64,000 bases of DNA from Fodinibius saliphilus. GTDB taxonomy: Bacteria > Bacteroidota > Rhodothermia > Balneolales > Balneolaceae. The notes under the pieces were generated by a model that made no database searches, had not been told where the DNA came from, and worked only from the letters and a program-made list of their open reading frames with translations. The translations under genes were made by a program, and so were the position numbers. Position 1 is the first letter of the stretch; every line of letters starts with the position of its first letter. Shown one piece after another: positions 28,668 through 38,132 of this stretch. The DNA is taken from the NCBI RefSeq assembly GCF_005869845.1, contig NZ_VAWF01000001.1, positions 806,001 to 870,000 of the forward strand. The letters run 5' to 3'.

Positions 28668-29048
28668 ATGAGCTATCCCAGCGATCTGAAATATACTAAA
28701 GAACACGAATGGATCCGAGACAATGGCGATGGAACAGCAACTATTGGCGTAACTGACTTTGCCCAAAGTGAGCTCGGTGATATCGTATTTGTTGAAATTG
28801 AACCGGAAGGTTTTGAGTTTGACAAAGATGAAGTTTTCGGGACTGTTGAAGCCGTAAAAACGGTATCTGAGCTATATGCTCCCGTTTCAGGCGAAGTAGC
28901 GGAAGTCAACGAAGAACTTGAAATGGAACCTGAACTCGTTAATGACGATCCCTACGGCGACGGCTGGATGGCTAAAATAAAGGTCGAGGATGCTTCACAG
29001 CTTGATGAGTTAATGTCCGCGGATGAATACAAAGAAATCGTAGCTTAA
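28668..29048 (+). CDS. gcvH: Glycine cleavage system H protein
   Basis: 126 residues with the lipoyl domain; K64 in [12 protein letters not shown] is the lipoylation site, and the N-terminus (KYTKEHEWI) and middle ([17 protein letters not shown]) are characteristic. The H protein shuttles the aminomethyl group of glycine between the P, T and L proteins. No gcvP or gcvT gene is nearby; gcvH instead ends the efp-accB-accC cluster, so two swinging-arm carrier proteins (biotinyl and lipoyl) are encoded together. An intrinsic terminator follows at once. Confidence 0.96.
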   Translation: MSYPSDLKYTKEHEWIRDNGDGTATIGVTDFAQSELGDIVFVEIEPEGFEFDKDEVFGTVEAVKTVSELYAPVSGEVAEVNEELEMEPELVNDDPYGDGWMAKIKVEDASQLDELMSADEYKEIVA

Positions 29049-29058
29049 ATTCACACAT

Positions 29059-29090
29059 GGCATCCGTTAGATCGGATGCCTTTTTCTTTT
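29059..29090 (+). terminator. Intrinsic terminator after gcvH
   Basis: Perfect 8-bp stem GGCATCCG (29059-29066) / CGGATGCC (29073-29080), 6-nt loop, then TTTTTCTTTT. It starts 11 bp after the gcvH stop and shows that guaA must begin downstream of it. Confidence 0.93.
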
Positions 29091-29107
29091 ATACCTCTCT
29101 ATTTTTT

Positions 29108-30658
29108 ATGCAACATCGACCAGAAGATTGGATCCTTATTTTAGACTTTGGCTCTCAATATACCCAACTTATTGCACGCAGAGTCAGAGAGTTTAATGTT
29201 TACTGCGAAATCCATCCTTTCAATAAAGATCTGGATACTTTTTCAGACAATCCCCCAAAAGGTATTATTTTGTCAGGCGGCCCCAGCAGTGTTAATGACG
29301 AAGGAGCTCCGGAACTCAACACCGATATTTTTGAATGGGATGTACCTGTTCTAGGAATCTGTTATGGACTCCAAATATTAGCTCATAATATCATTCCGGG
29401 TAGCGTTGAAAAAGCAGAACGTCGCGAATTTGGACGTTCAGACCTCATCATTGATGACCAAAGTGACTTATTTAAAAACATCCCTCAAGAATCGGTAGTT
29501 TGGATGAGTCACGGCGACCATATACAAGAACTTCCATCGCAATATGAAATTATCGGTCATACCGATAATGCCAATGTAGCTGCAGTAAGACATACCGATA
29601 AGCCTATTTTTGGGGTCCAGTTTCACCCCGAAGTAGTTCATACCGTATATGGAAAGCAGATTCTGGGTAATTTTGTGTCTGACATTTGTGAGCTTGAAGG
29701 CAACTGGACGGCTAAATCATTTATAGAATCCACCATTGAAGAAATTCGTGAAAAAGTAGGTGATGACCGAGTTGTCTGTGGTCTGAGTGGCGGAGTTGAT
29801 TCTACAGTTGTAGCTACACTCGTTTATGAAGCTATTGGCGATCAACTGCAATGTATATTTGTTGATAACGGCCTGCTACGGAAGAACGAATTTCAGAAAG
29901 TATTAGATATTTATGAGGATAAGCTTCATCTTCCGGTGAAAGGAATTGATGCCAGTGAGCAGTTTCTTAAGAATCTGAAAGGCGTTTTTGACCCGGAGAA
30001 AAAGCGTAAGATCATCGGTAATACCTTTATTGATGTATTTGATGATGCCATCTCACATGATGATACCTTTAAATATCTTGCCCAAGGAACACTCTATCCG
30101 GATGTGATAGAAAGTGTTTCTTTCAAAGGTCCTTCTGCTACAATTAAATCGCACCATAATGTAGGTGGGTTACCAGAGGAGATGAACCTTGATCTCGTGG
30201 AGCCGGTTCGAGAACTCTTCAAAGATGAAGTTCGTAATGTAGGTCGTGAATTAGGTATTCCTGATGATTTTATTAAACGCCACCCCTTCCCCGGTCCCGG
30301 TTTGGGAATTCGGGTAATATCTGACGTTGATAAATCAAAGCTTGATATGCTTCGCGAGGCTGATGATATCTTTATTAGCGAGCTACGAAAGCAAGATCTT
30401 TATGATGAAGTTTGGCAGGCCCTGGTAGCTCTGCTTCCAGTTCAAACCGTTGGCGTTATGGGTGATGAACGCACCTATGAATTCACCGCAGCACTACGTG
30501 CTGTAACCAGTGTTGATGGCATGACTGCCGACTGGGCTCACCTCCCGCATCCATTTTTAAGCCACGTTTCAAACAGAATTATCAACGAAGTACCCGGTAT
30601 TAATCGTGTGGTTTATGACGTTAGTTCTAAGCCACCCTCAACTATTGAGTGGGAATAA
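29108..30658 (+). CDS. guaA: GMP synthase (glutamine-hydrolysing)
   Basis: Converts XMP to GMP with ATP and glutamine. The class I amidotransferase domain has the catalytic cysteine in GICYGLQ and the histidine/glutamate in FHPEVVHT; the ATP-pyrophosphatase domain starts [10 protein letters not shown] and the C-terminal dimerisation domain contains [12 protein letters not shown] and [11 protein letters not shown] choose the ATG at 29108 ([15 protein letters not shown]), which gives 516 residues, close to the family norm. An upstream in-frame ATG at 29057 would add 17 residues but overlaps the gcvH terminator, so it cannot be a sensible start. Confidence 0.97.
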   Translation: MQHRPEDWILILDFGSQYTQLIARRVREFNVYCEIHPFNKDLDTFSDNPPKGIILSGGPSSVNDEGAPELNTDIFEWDVPVLGICYGLQILAHNIIPGSVEKAERREFGRSDLIIDDQSDLFKNIPQESVVWMSHGDHIQELPSQYEIIGHTDNANVAAVRHTDKPIFGVQFHPEVVHTVYGKQILGNFVSDICELEGNWTAKSFIESTIEEIREKVGDDRVVCGLSGGVDSTVVATLVYEAIGDQLQCIFVDNGLLRKNEFQKVLDIYEDKLHLPVKGIDASEQFLKNLKGVFDPEKKRKIIGNTFIDVFDDAISHDDTFKYLAQGTLYPDVIESVSFKGPSATIKSHHNVGGLPEEMNLDLVEPVRELFKDEVRNVGRELGIPDDFIKRHPFPGPGLGIRVISDVDKSKLDMLREADDIFISELRKQDLYDEVWQALVALLPVQTVGVMGDERTYEFTAALRAVTSVDGMTADWAHLPHPFLSHVSNRIINEVPGINRVVYDVSSKPPSTIEWE

Positions 30659-30729
30659 ACAAGAGAACATTTTTACTTCTTATCAGTTAGTATCAACGAA
30701 TATAATTCGTTAATTCACCTTTACGCTAT

Positions 30730-32499
30730 ATGGAATTTTTATTTAAACTGCAGAATGCTCTCATTAAGAAGACGGTACTGTTACTGATCTCCTCTTTCTT
30801 TCTGTTTGCTGGTACCCTGCAGGCTCAATCCTTCGATAAAGGGCTCAAATTATATCAGCAAGGAAAATATAAAGAAGCAGCATCTGTTTTTACACAGATT
30901 GATACAGATAAAGGACACCTTTTTTCTGGTAAAGCCTATTTCGGGCTGGGCAAATACCTTACAGCTAAGTCATATTTAGAACAACTTGATTCTGATGATA
31001 CAGCTGAACTGTATTTAGAGGCCCAATATAACCTGGCACTCGCCGATTTTCAGCTCGGGCAATATGGTAAAGCATTAAATAGGTTATACCTATTAAAAGA
31101 TCAGGAGCGGAAAACACAGCTAGTTACAGATGCTATTAACTTTTATGACGATATATTGCATTTCTTGACGATGAATCAGCGTAAAAATGCTTTTCAACAG
31201 GCAGATGCTCCACAAATTAAATACGACCTGGTAAATGCTGCCTTTGGTGATGTGGACTATTCGATAGCAAAGATGCTGTACAGTCAATTGGTACAAACTA
31301 AAATAGATACTACTATCCCTGCCATGCAGAAGTTATCGAAAATGATTCGTGACTCTGTAAGCTATGCAGTTGAAAAATCTTATAACAACAGCCCCACTAT
31401 TCCCAAAGGCTTAACATATAATATTGGTGCAGCCCTACCGTCATATGATAATGACTCGGCAGATTTTGAAGTTGCTCGAAGCCTATATTTTGGATTTGTT
31501 TTAGCAGCAGAAACATTTAACCAACAGCACCCCAATAAAAAAGCATTTATCAGATTCCAAAACACTGCTGCCAATAAAGATACCGCGGCATTTGCGATGA
31601 ATAATTTTGGATGGAACTTTAACGCAGATGCCATTCTAGGCCCCCTTTTCTCAGAACCTGCAAAAAAGATGGCCGAATATGCAGAACAATACCAAATTCC
31701 AATGCTTGCCCCCCTGGCTAATTCCGATGAACTAGATGGTGATAATCCCTATGTGTACCAGGCAAACCCAACTCTTGGTTCCCATGGTAAACAGATGGCT
31801 GAATATGCGGTAAATACGCTTAATATGGATACATTAGCTGTAATTGCTGAAAAAAATACCCTTGGGGTAAGTGCGGCTTATGAATTTCGCAATCGTGCAG
31901 AACGATTGGGGGCACGGGTCTCCTACTTTTTTATTGAAGACTTTGCCTCTCAAGGTTTTGAGCTCACGGAATACACAAAATATTTTACCGGTGATTCTGT
32001 CAAAGTTGATACTCTTGGTTACCACGAGCTTGATGGAATATATGCCCCCTTTACCGGCCAAGCTGCCCCTACTCTTGCAGAACTGCTTTGGGTTGACCTT
32101 GAAGGGTTAAGCAGTACTTTGCCCATCCTCGGTTCTCAAGTCTGGGGAGATATAAATGTCCCTAAAGATCAGTTTGATAATAGGAACATTTATTTTACAG
32201 AAAGCTTCTATCTCAATAAAAAAAGTCAAAAGGTAGAACAATTTAGCAAACGTTTTGAAGAACGATTCGATATAGAAGCCAATCGTTTTTCTATGATTGG
32301 TTACGATGCAGCTGGGTTTGTCTTACGCACATTAAACAGAATAGGTAACCCAGCTCTATTGAAAGATGCTTTAAAAAATCAGCCACTCTACGAGGGGTTG
32401 ATTAGTAATATTTCTTTTGAAGGAGATCGAGTTAATCAGCAAGTCAAAATATTCACCGTTTCCAAAACAGGAGTACAACCTGTGCTAAAATATCGCTAA
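30730..32499 (+). CDS. Exported TPR plus periplasmic-binding-protein-fold protein (LpoA-like architecture)
   Basis: 589 residues. A signal peptide ends near residue 33 (GTLQAQS). Residues about 35-165 are tetratricopeptide-like helices (GLKLYQQGKYKEAASVF, AYFGLGKYLTAKSYL, NLALADFQLGQYGKAL). From about 220 a type 1 ligand-binding fold follows (NIGAALPSYDND, DAILGPLFSEPAKKMAEYA, PMLAPLANSDEL, TLAVIAEK). The pairing of TPR with this fold resembles LpoA, the lipoprotein activator of penicillin-binding protein 1A, but it lacks a lipobox and could equally be a sensor or binding protein. It faces mltG, a cell-wall enzyme gene, convergently with 13 bp between. Confidence 0.75.
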   Translation: MEFLFKLQNALIKKTVLLLISSFFLFAGTLQAQSFDKGLKLYQQGKYKEAASVFTQIDTDKGHLFSGKAYFGLGKYLTAKSYLEQLDSDDTAELYLEAQYNLALADFQLGQYGKALNRLYLLKDQERKTQLVTDAINFYDDILHFLTMNQRKNAFQQADAPQIKYDLVNAAFGDVDYSIAKMLYSQLVQTKIDTTIPAMQKLSKMIRDSVSYAVEKSYNNSPTIPKGLTYNIGAALPSYDNDSADFEVARSLYFGFVLAAETFNQQHPNKKAFIRFQNTAANKDTAAFAMNNFGWNFNADAILGPLFSEPAKKMAEYAEQYQIPMLAPLANSDELDGDNPYVYQANPTLGSHGKQMAEYAVNTLNMDTLAVIAEKNTLGVSAAYEFRNRAERLGARVSYFFIEDFASQGFELTEYTKYFTGDSVKVDTLGYHELDGIYAPFTGQAAPTLAELLWVDLEGLSSTLPILGSQVWGDINVPKDQFDNRNIYFTESFYLNKKSQKVEQFSKRFEERFDIEANRFSMIGYDAAGFVLRTLNRIGNPALLKDALKNQPLYEGLISNISFEGDRVNQQVKIFTVSKTGVQPVLKYR

Positions 32500-32512
32500 A
32501 GGTCAATTGAAA

Positions 32513-33580
32513 TCATTCAGAGTTTCTTTTTCGTTGCTCCTTGATACGATACTGTTTCTGAAGCCACTTTCTCCATTCAGCGCTTTTCCGCTTGTGTTCT
32601 TCAAAGGTTTTAGAAAATGAATGTGTGCCATCGGGGCTGGCTACCATATATAAATAGTCATGTTTTTCAGGATAAAGTGCTGCTTCAATGGCCCCTGAAC
32701 TTGGATTGGTTATAGGTCCCGGCGGTAACCCACGATATTGATATGTATTATAGGGATGATCAATCCGATAATCTTCATATAGCAACCTCCGACGCTCTCC
32801 TACAGCATAATTGACGGTAGGATCTGCCTGTAACCGCATGCCTCGTTCCAGCCGATTCCAATAGAGACCACTGATAGTAGCCTGCTCAGCTTTCGACTTA
32901 GCCTCCCATTCAACTATTGAGGCAAGCGTAACAATTTCGTCAACGGTATAATCCAGTTTTTCAAATTTAGATTTATTGGGTTTTATGACCGCTTTGTCAA
33001 ATTCACTTAAAATTCGTTTAAAAAACTTACGAGGAGATGCGGTCCAAAACAAAGAATAGGTATTGGGATATAAACGTCCGATAACCCCCCTTGGGGTTAA
33101 CTTCTGTTTTTCCAATATTGAACTATCTCTAATCACCTTTCTAAATGAAAGGGAATCAAACTGCATATCTTCAGAGACCATAGCAGCAATTTTCCCCACA
33201 CTTTTACCTGGTAAAATAGTAACAGAGACGGGATCTTGAATGCCACGAGCTAATTTTGAGAGAAATGCATCATAGGTATATTTTTTATCAATCAAATAAT
33301 GTCCCTCACGAAATCGCTTCCACCCCAAGAGTTCAGCTGCCCAACGAAGTTCTTCTCTATTTTTTACAATCCCTGCTTTAGAAAGGGAATCACTTAATTC
33401 TGTCAGATCTGTTTTTTCATGAAGATATAGATGATGGGCAGAATCAGAATATATAGCCTGCTCGTTATGTAATCGAGACCACCGAGACTCTGCCACTAAA
33501 AAAGCAGATATAAACAGAACCAAGAGCCCCATAATGAGCTCATCACTGGAAATAGCAGTATTAGAACGGATATTCAACAC
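32513..33580 (-). CDS. mltG: Endolytic murein transglycosylase MltG
   Basis: Cleaves nascent peptidoglycan glycan strands and sets their length. 355 residues: one N-terminal transmembrane helix (about 14-30), a LysM-like region (ILPGKSVGKIA), and the YceG catalytic domain with the key glutamate E224 in LASIVEWEA, followed by the signatures NRLERGMRLQADPTVNYA, HPYNTYQYRGLPPGPI and the late GTHSFSKTFEEH. It is anchored in the inner membrane facing the periplasm. It lies 16 bp after a Bax-inhibitor-1 family gene. Confidence 0.95.
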   Translation of the reverse strand: MLNIRSNTAISSDELIMGLLVLFISAFLVAESRWSRLHNEQAIYSDSAHHLYLHEKTDLTELSDSLSKAGIVKNREELRWAAELLGWKRFREGHYLIDKKYTYDAFLSKLARGIQDPVSVTILPGKSVGKIAAMVSEDMQFDSLSFRKVIRDSSILEKQKLTPRGVIGRLYPNTYSLFWTASPRKFFKRILSEFDKAVIKPNKSKFEKLDYTVDEIVTLASIVEWEAKSKAEQATISGLYWNRLERGMRLQADPTVNYAVGERRRLLYEDYRIDHPYNTYQYRGLPPGPITNPSSGAIEAALYPEKHDYLYMVASPDGTHSFSKTFEEHKRKSAEWRKWLQKQYRIKEQRKRNSE

Positions 33581-33596
33581 AGTTTAAATCAAAAAA

Positions 33597-34316
33597 CTAG
33601 CGTTCCTGTAATTTAGAAAGCAGTCGTAACATTTCTATATATAGCCACACGAGTGTAATCATAAGCCCAAAGGAAGCATACCATTCAAAGTATTTGGGTG
33701 CTTCAGCCTGCACTCCTTTTTCTATCATATCAAAATCGAGCACAAGGTTTAATGCAGCTACTCCTACAATAATCAGGCTAAACCCAATCCCCATTAATCC
33801 ACTACCGTGAATTAGGCTTATATTAATCCCAAAAAAGCTTAGCACAAAGCTCGCAAGATAAACCAAAAAAATACCTCCGGTGGCAGCTACCACCCCCATC
33901 CTGAATCGCTTTGTCACCTGTATAACCCCCGAACGATAGGCCATCAACATAGCTGCAAAAACACCTAACGTCAGCAGTACAGCATTAAAAACAATGCCCC
34001 CATAAGCTTGCGAATACATCACAGAAACCGCACCCAGAAATAGCCCTTCCAACGCTGCATAAATCGGGGCTGTTATTGGCGACCACTCTTTTTTAAAAAT
34101 AGTGACCATGGCCACTATAAAGCCCCCTATAGCTCCGCCCCACATAAATATCGATGTAGGCGTAAACCAGCTAATAGAAGCACCTATTAACAGAATTAGA
34201 AAGAGAATACCTGTCTTATTTACTGTGCCTTCCAGGGTCATTCGTTGTTCGGCAGGTCGAGTTTGTCCTACCTCTTGAAAGGTCTTCTCACTTATTGTTG
34301 GGTTTCCAGAAATCAT
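33597..34316 (-). CDS. Bax inhibitor-1/YccA family membrane protein
   Basis: 239 residues with seven hydrophobic helices after a 25-residue cytoplasmic N-terminus. Matches the bacterial Bax-inhibitor-1-like family: the segment PIYAALEGLFLGAVS, VTKRFRMGVVAATGGI and NLVLDFDMIEKGVQ, and a last helix with FGLMITLVWLYIEMLRLL. Related proteins are pH-dependent calcium leak channels (YetJ type) or protease modulators (YccA type); which applies here is unknown. It is the first gene of a two-gene unit with mltG. Confidence 0.88.
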   Translation of the reverse strand: MISGNPTISEKTFQEVGQTRPAEQRMTLEGTVNKTGILFLILLIGASISWFTPTSIFMWGGAIGGFIVAMVTIFKKEWSPITAPIYAALEGLFLGAVSVMYSQAYGGIVFNAVLLTLGVFAAMLMAYRSGVIQVTKRFRMGVVAATGGIFLVYLASFVLSFFGINISLIHGSGLMGIGFSLIIVGVAALNLVLDFDMIEKGVQAEAPKYFEWYASFGLMITLVWLYIEMLRLLSKLQER

Positions 34317-34488
34317 ACAATATTATTCTTTTTAAAATTTTGAAGATAAATATACCGTCTTCACAGAAGGATTAACAGAATTTTTTATTAAAAAAAATCC
34401 AATTAATCTGTAACAATCTTTTTTTTCGCTCGTAATAAGAATCGGAAGAGCAACAATTTGGATGCTTCTATAGCTCCAAATGCCCTAA

Positions 34489-34526
34489 AGAAAAAGCTCC
34501 CAACTTTGAACGGTTGGGAGCTTTTA
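34489..34526 (-). terminator. Intrinsic terminator downstream of the barrel gene at 34577
   Basis: A 13-bp perfect stem, AAAAGCTCCCAAC (34492-34504) and GTTGGGAGCTTTT (34513-34525), with an 8-nt loop. Read on the minus strand the stem is followed by TTCTTTAGG, so it terminates the barrel gene. It has a weaker T-run in the other direction. Confidence 0.85.
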
Positions 34527-34576
34527 TTATTTATACCCAAAACTGCTTTTTGCCAACAAAAGTTTCCTTTTGATAA

Positions 34577-35983
34577 TTAAAAAGTTGGATTAAAACGGAT
34601 CCATAAAACAGGAGCTTTGCTCGTGTGGTTGAGATCCCAAGCCAACTCAGCACGTACCAAACTCGATCCTATCCCAATACCTCCATTGTGCATCAATTCT
34701 GAGATAGCAAAATCACTAAAACCACTAATTGGACTCTTGGAATCTACAAGCTCCGGGTTGTAATTAATCCATCCGGAATCCAAAAATAAACTCAAATAAA
34801 AATCATCAAAATCGATCCATTCTTTAGAATTAAAGTCCGGTTCCCCAAAATGAATTTCAAAATTACTTAAAACCATTTCATTGCCTGCTCCCATAGATTT
34901 GTAGGGCAACGCACGCATAGTACCAATACCGCCCAGGTATAATTGTTTAAAACGAGGTGCCTTCCCATTTATCCCAGATACTCTTAACCGATGCTTAATA
35001 ATACTTCCTGGTTCAAAGTTGAGATACGATATCAGTTCTCCGGTAAACTTTGTATAATCGAATTCTGATGAACCATAACTGGGATCAGTATATTCACTCA
35101 TTCCATTAAAAGAGAGGGTGAAATGACGTGTTAACAGCAGCTGTTTAGGATTAAATGACGCCGAGACATAAATACTTGATAGGTTAACTCTATCTACCGC
35201 TCCACCGTTCTGCATATCCACCGGTGGGTTGTCTCGGTATCGTCCATCTGCTCCAAAAAGTGCCCATCCCGTTTCTTTATTAATGCTATTATATTGATCA
35301 TCAGCATAAGCAATACCTCCTTCAAAATATTGCCTTGATCGTGCCAATAGGTAGGCACCCCACCCCTGTTGCTTATAATAGTCCAAATAATCGTAGCCTG
35401 CAGCAAAAGAGGTTAGCGATGTTTCATTAAGACCTACTCTCCAGCTGTCATTGGTTGTAGTAGCATTATGGTATTCCCCTCCAATGATAATATACTCTCG
35501 TCTGCCAATCGTTTTTTCAAGCCCCAGTGAGTATTGCCAATCCCGTTGGCCGGTTGAATATCCAAGCATCCCATGCATCCGGATATTAGGAATATCAAGC
35601 CAGTCATCATCATTATACCATTGCATTCGTTCTTCCCGGTATCCCAAAAATAATGAATTAACCCGGTTGAAATGGATCATTGGCAGATGAGGATAAATGG
35701 TGTAAAGAGCATTAGAATTAAAGGGACCTGCTTCAAATACCCCTTGAAAGTCTAATCCTTCTTCATTAAGATCTGCAAATCTTTGCATATGCTTATCATC
35801 TGTATCATCCTCTTCTTTCTCTGTTCTATTAAAGAATTTTTTAATGGGATCATTAAAATAAGGATCATTTTTAAACGGATCGTGACTATTCGTTGAATCA
35901 CTCGTTGATTGGGCTTGAACAAAGCCAAAAAATCCAATAATGAAACCAATGATAATGGTAAACCTACGCATTGCAATCCTCAC
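34577..35983 (-). CDS. Omp85/surface-antigen-like outer-membrane beta-barrel protein
   Basis: 468 residues. Signal peptide 1-25 (ending VQAQ), then a hydrophilic acidic segment (about 28-75, rich in D, N, K, E) and a predicted beta-barrel to the C-terminus (WIRFNPTF, terminal aromatic as in outer-membrane barrels). The segment GGIGTMRALPYKSMG near residue 355 corresponds to the RGY-like loop of Omp85 barrels, and EMVLSNFEIHFG to the strand after it. Like the 1063-2301 barrel it has no POTRA domain, although sequence similarity between the two looks limited. It is transcribed alone and ends at a strong terminator. Confidence 0.72.
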   Translation of the reverse strand: MRIAMRRFTIIIGFIIGFFGFVQAQSTSDSTNSHDPFKNDPYFNDPIKKFFNRTEKEEDDTDDKHMQRFADLNEEGLDFQGVFEAGPFNSNALYTIYPHLPMIHFNRVNSLFLGYREERMQWYNDDDWLDIPNIRMHGMLGYSTGQRDWQYSLGLEKTIGRREYIIIGGEYHNATTTNDSWRVGLNETSLTSFAAGYDYLDYYKQQGWGAYLLARSRQYFEGGIAYADDQYNSINKETGWALFGADGRYRDNPPVDMQNGGAVDRVNLSSIYVSASFNPKQLLLTRHFTLSFNGMSEYTDPSYGSSEFDYTKFTGELISYLNFEPGSIIKHRLRVSGINGKAPRFKQLYLGGIGTMRALPYKSMGAGNEMVLSNFEIHFGEPDFNSKEWIDFDDFYLSLFLDSGWINYNPELVDSKSPISGFSDFAISELMHNGGIGIGSSLVRAELAWDLNHTSKAPVLWIRFNPTF

Positions 35984-36040
35984 GTTTTATTCATTGAAAA
36001 GTCTGTAATTATTACGAGATCAATCAATTAAAAGTTACAG

Positions 36041-38131
36041 CTATTGTTTTGCTTTCATTACTAATACTGTAATATCATCTTCTTGGTCTTTCGTACCGGA
36101 CCACCGATCAATTAGATTGGTAATTTCTGAAAGTATATCAGAAGCCGATGACTCAACTTTTTCATTTATCACATTTTTAACGCGATCTAAACCAAGTTGT
36201 TGGCGATTTTCATTAAATAGTTCCATCAATCCATCAGACATTAGCACCAACGTATCGCCATTTTTAACCTCAATTGTTTTGTTCTTATAAGGATATTTGA
36301 CCTTGCTTCCTAGTGGCATCCCTTTCAACAGAATTTCCTTAATTTCGTTACTTTCACTGCAATACCATAAACAGGGTGGCATACCTGCAGAACAAATATC
36401 GACGTTATGCCCATTGCATTTCATGAGCATTAGTCCCATATACATCATATGCAAATCCATATTTCGAATACCGGATGACATGCGTTGAATAATTCCTAAG
36501 TTATCATGGTCAGTAGCAAGCGTATGAAAATAGCTTTTGGCTGTTGCTACCATGATGCCTGCTTTCATTCCGTGTCCCGTGGCATCTCCCACAGCCACTG
36601 TTAGTGTACCATTGTTAGATATATTAAAATCGTAGTAATCACCTCCTACCTCCTGTGCTGTTTCCATAAATACAGCAATATCCCATTTATCGGTCTGGGG
36701 AATCTGTTTGGGAAGCATTGAAAGCTGAAGGGTTCGCGCTTTTTCTAATTCCTGAGATTTGCGTTCATTTTCTGCTTCAAGTAACTTCCGTTCAAGTTCT
36801 TTCTGCTTATTTATCCGTTCTTGTTCCAAGGATTTTTCAGAAAGACGACGTACTTCTGCCAGTTTATGTTTGAGGCGCTTTTGCGTTTGTGCAAAATCAC
36901 GAGACAAATATATCGACATTGACAAAATCAGCACAGAAGCACCCATTAAGTTCCCCCATATCGGTTCACCATTCAGAATTTCAAGGTTTGACAAGACCGT
37001 ATAAAAAATACCTCCTGCAAATCCGGCAAGACCTCCGCCAATAATTAATACTCCTTTTTTGTATGTAGAAAAAAGTCGAAATAACACCCTGCTTATCTCC
37101 ACTAATGTTACTAAGACAAATAGCTCACGAATAAGACTCACTTCTCCAACATTAAACCATGTAGCACCCGCCAGTATTAATCCTACTCCTAAAAAAGGCC
37201 AGAACTGCCTTGGAGTTTCAGAAGATAACAGGCTATACGAAAATCGTAGTGCATAAATCACCGATAGTAACCATGACATAAGAGAAAAACGGAAAAGAGT
37301 AATTGCCATTAACGGTGACTCTGAAAAATTACTCTCTACGACAGAATAGGTTAAGGCTGCAAGAAAAAAAGTAAACACAGCAAAGTATAAATTCTTTTTT
37401 TCTGAAGGATAAAAAACGAAAAGTAGGAAATGGATTATTGTAAATGCTATTAGTCCCCCGGCAAAAAACAGCTGCCACCATGGAGATCCCGTCGTATCTT
37501 CAACAGTTGAATTAATGGCATGCTGCAAATCACCAAATAAAAAGCGGAAACCTGCAGTACTATTGTACTCTTCAAATGTTGAAGCATCATAATTTGCAAA
37601 GCGTACCGCCAGTACATGATGTGCTGTATCTTGTATAATTAGTGGCCGTGGATTGTTATCTCTTTTGGGTATATTATTTTCTTTAAATGAAGATACCTCA
37701 CCAATCTCATAGAGTAGTTTCCCATCTAGATAAATCTCTGAAGCCCCATTATGCTGCTCCATAATCAGCGCCAATGGATAGTTAACCAATGTACTGTCTA
37801 CCTTGAAATGGAAGCGGAACCATCCAATTCCCTCCCAATTAATAAAACTGAGTTCGGAAGATCCCAAATAAGTACTACTTCTCTGCCAAGTAGTGTCAGT
37901 AATTGATGGTGAGGCCCATTGTTCATTATCACCGGGTTTGAATAGCCAGGTATCAGTGATATAGATTATCTTTTCATTGGGACTTATATCAGATCTGCTG
38001 ATACTAACAATATTATTCCTTAGTTGAGCATCAGATGCTTGTGGAGAGACAATTAGAAACACCGATAGTAATATCAGCCCAAAAGTGTATATGTTTATAT
38101 GTGGATATAATCCCCTCAAAAGAGCGCCCAA
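36041..38131 (-). CDS. 7TM sensor with cytoplasmic SpoIIE-type PP2C phosphatase
   Basis: 696 residues. A signal sequence (about 1-36) is followed by an exported beta-sandwich domain of about 180 residues (ASEIYLDGKLLYEIGEV), then seven hydrophobic helices (about 225-412) as in 7TMR-DISM receptors, a charged coiled coil (about 418-475), and a SpoIIE/PP2C phosphatase domain with metal-binding aspartates in VGGDYYDF (about 495), GDATGHGMKAG and later LMSDGLMELF. Such proteins dephosphorylate anti-sigma-factor antagonists in partner-switching systems in response to an external ligand. No anti-sigma kinase or antagonist gene is adjacent, so its target is elsewhere. It begins 1 bp after the DUF4097 gene stop. 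Confidence 0.92.
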   Translation of the reverse strand: MGALLRGLYPHINIYTFGLILLSVFLIVSPQASDAQLRNNIVSISRSDISPNEKIIYITDTWLFKPGDNEQWASPSITDTTWQRSSTYLGSSELSFINWEGIGWFRFHFKVDSTLVNYPLALIMEQHNGASEIYLDGKLLYEIGEVSSFKENNIPKRDNNPRPLIIQDTAHHVLAVRFANYDASTFEEYNSTAGFRFLFGDLQHAINSTVEDTTGSPWWQLFFAGGLIAFTIIHFLLFVFYPSEKKNLYFAVFTFFLAALTYSVVESNFSESPLMAITLFRFSLMSWLLSVIYALRFSYSLLSSETPRQFWPFLGVGLILAGATWFNVGEVSLIRELFVLVTLVEISRVLFRLFSTYKKGVLIIGGGLAGFAGGIFYTVLSNLEILNGEPIWGNLMGASVLILSMSIYLSRDFAQTQKRLKHKLAEVRRLSEKSLEQERINKQKELERKLLEAENERKSQELEKARTLQLSMLPKQIPQTDKWDIAVFMETAQEVGGDYYDFNISNNGTLTVAVGDATGHGMKAGIMVATAKSYFHTLATDHDNLGIIQRMSSGIRNMDLHMMYMGLMLMKCNGHNVDICSAGMPPCLWYCSESNEIKEILLKGMPLGSKVKYPYKNKTIEVKNGDTLVLMSDGLMELFNENRQQLGLDRVKNVINEKVESSASDILSEITNLIDRWSGTKDQEDDITVLVMKAKQ

Positions 38132-38132
38132 G

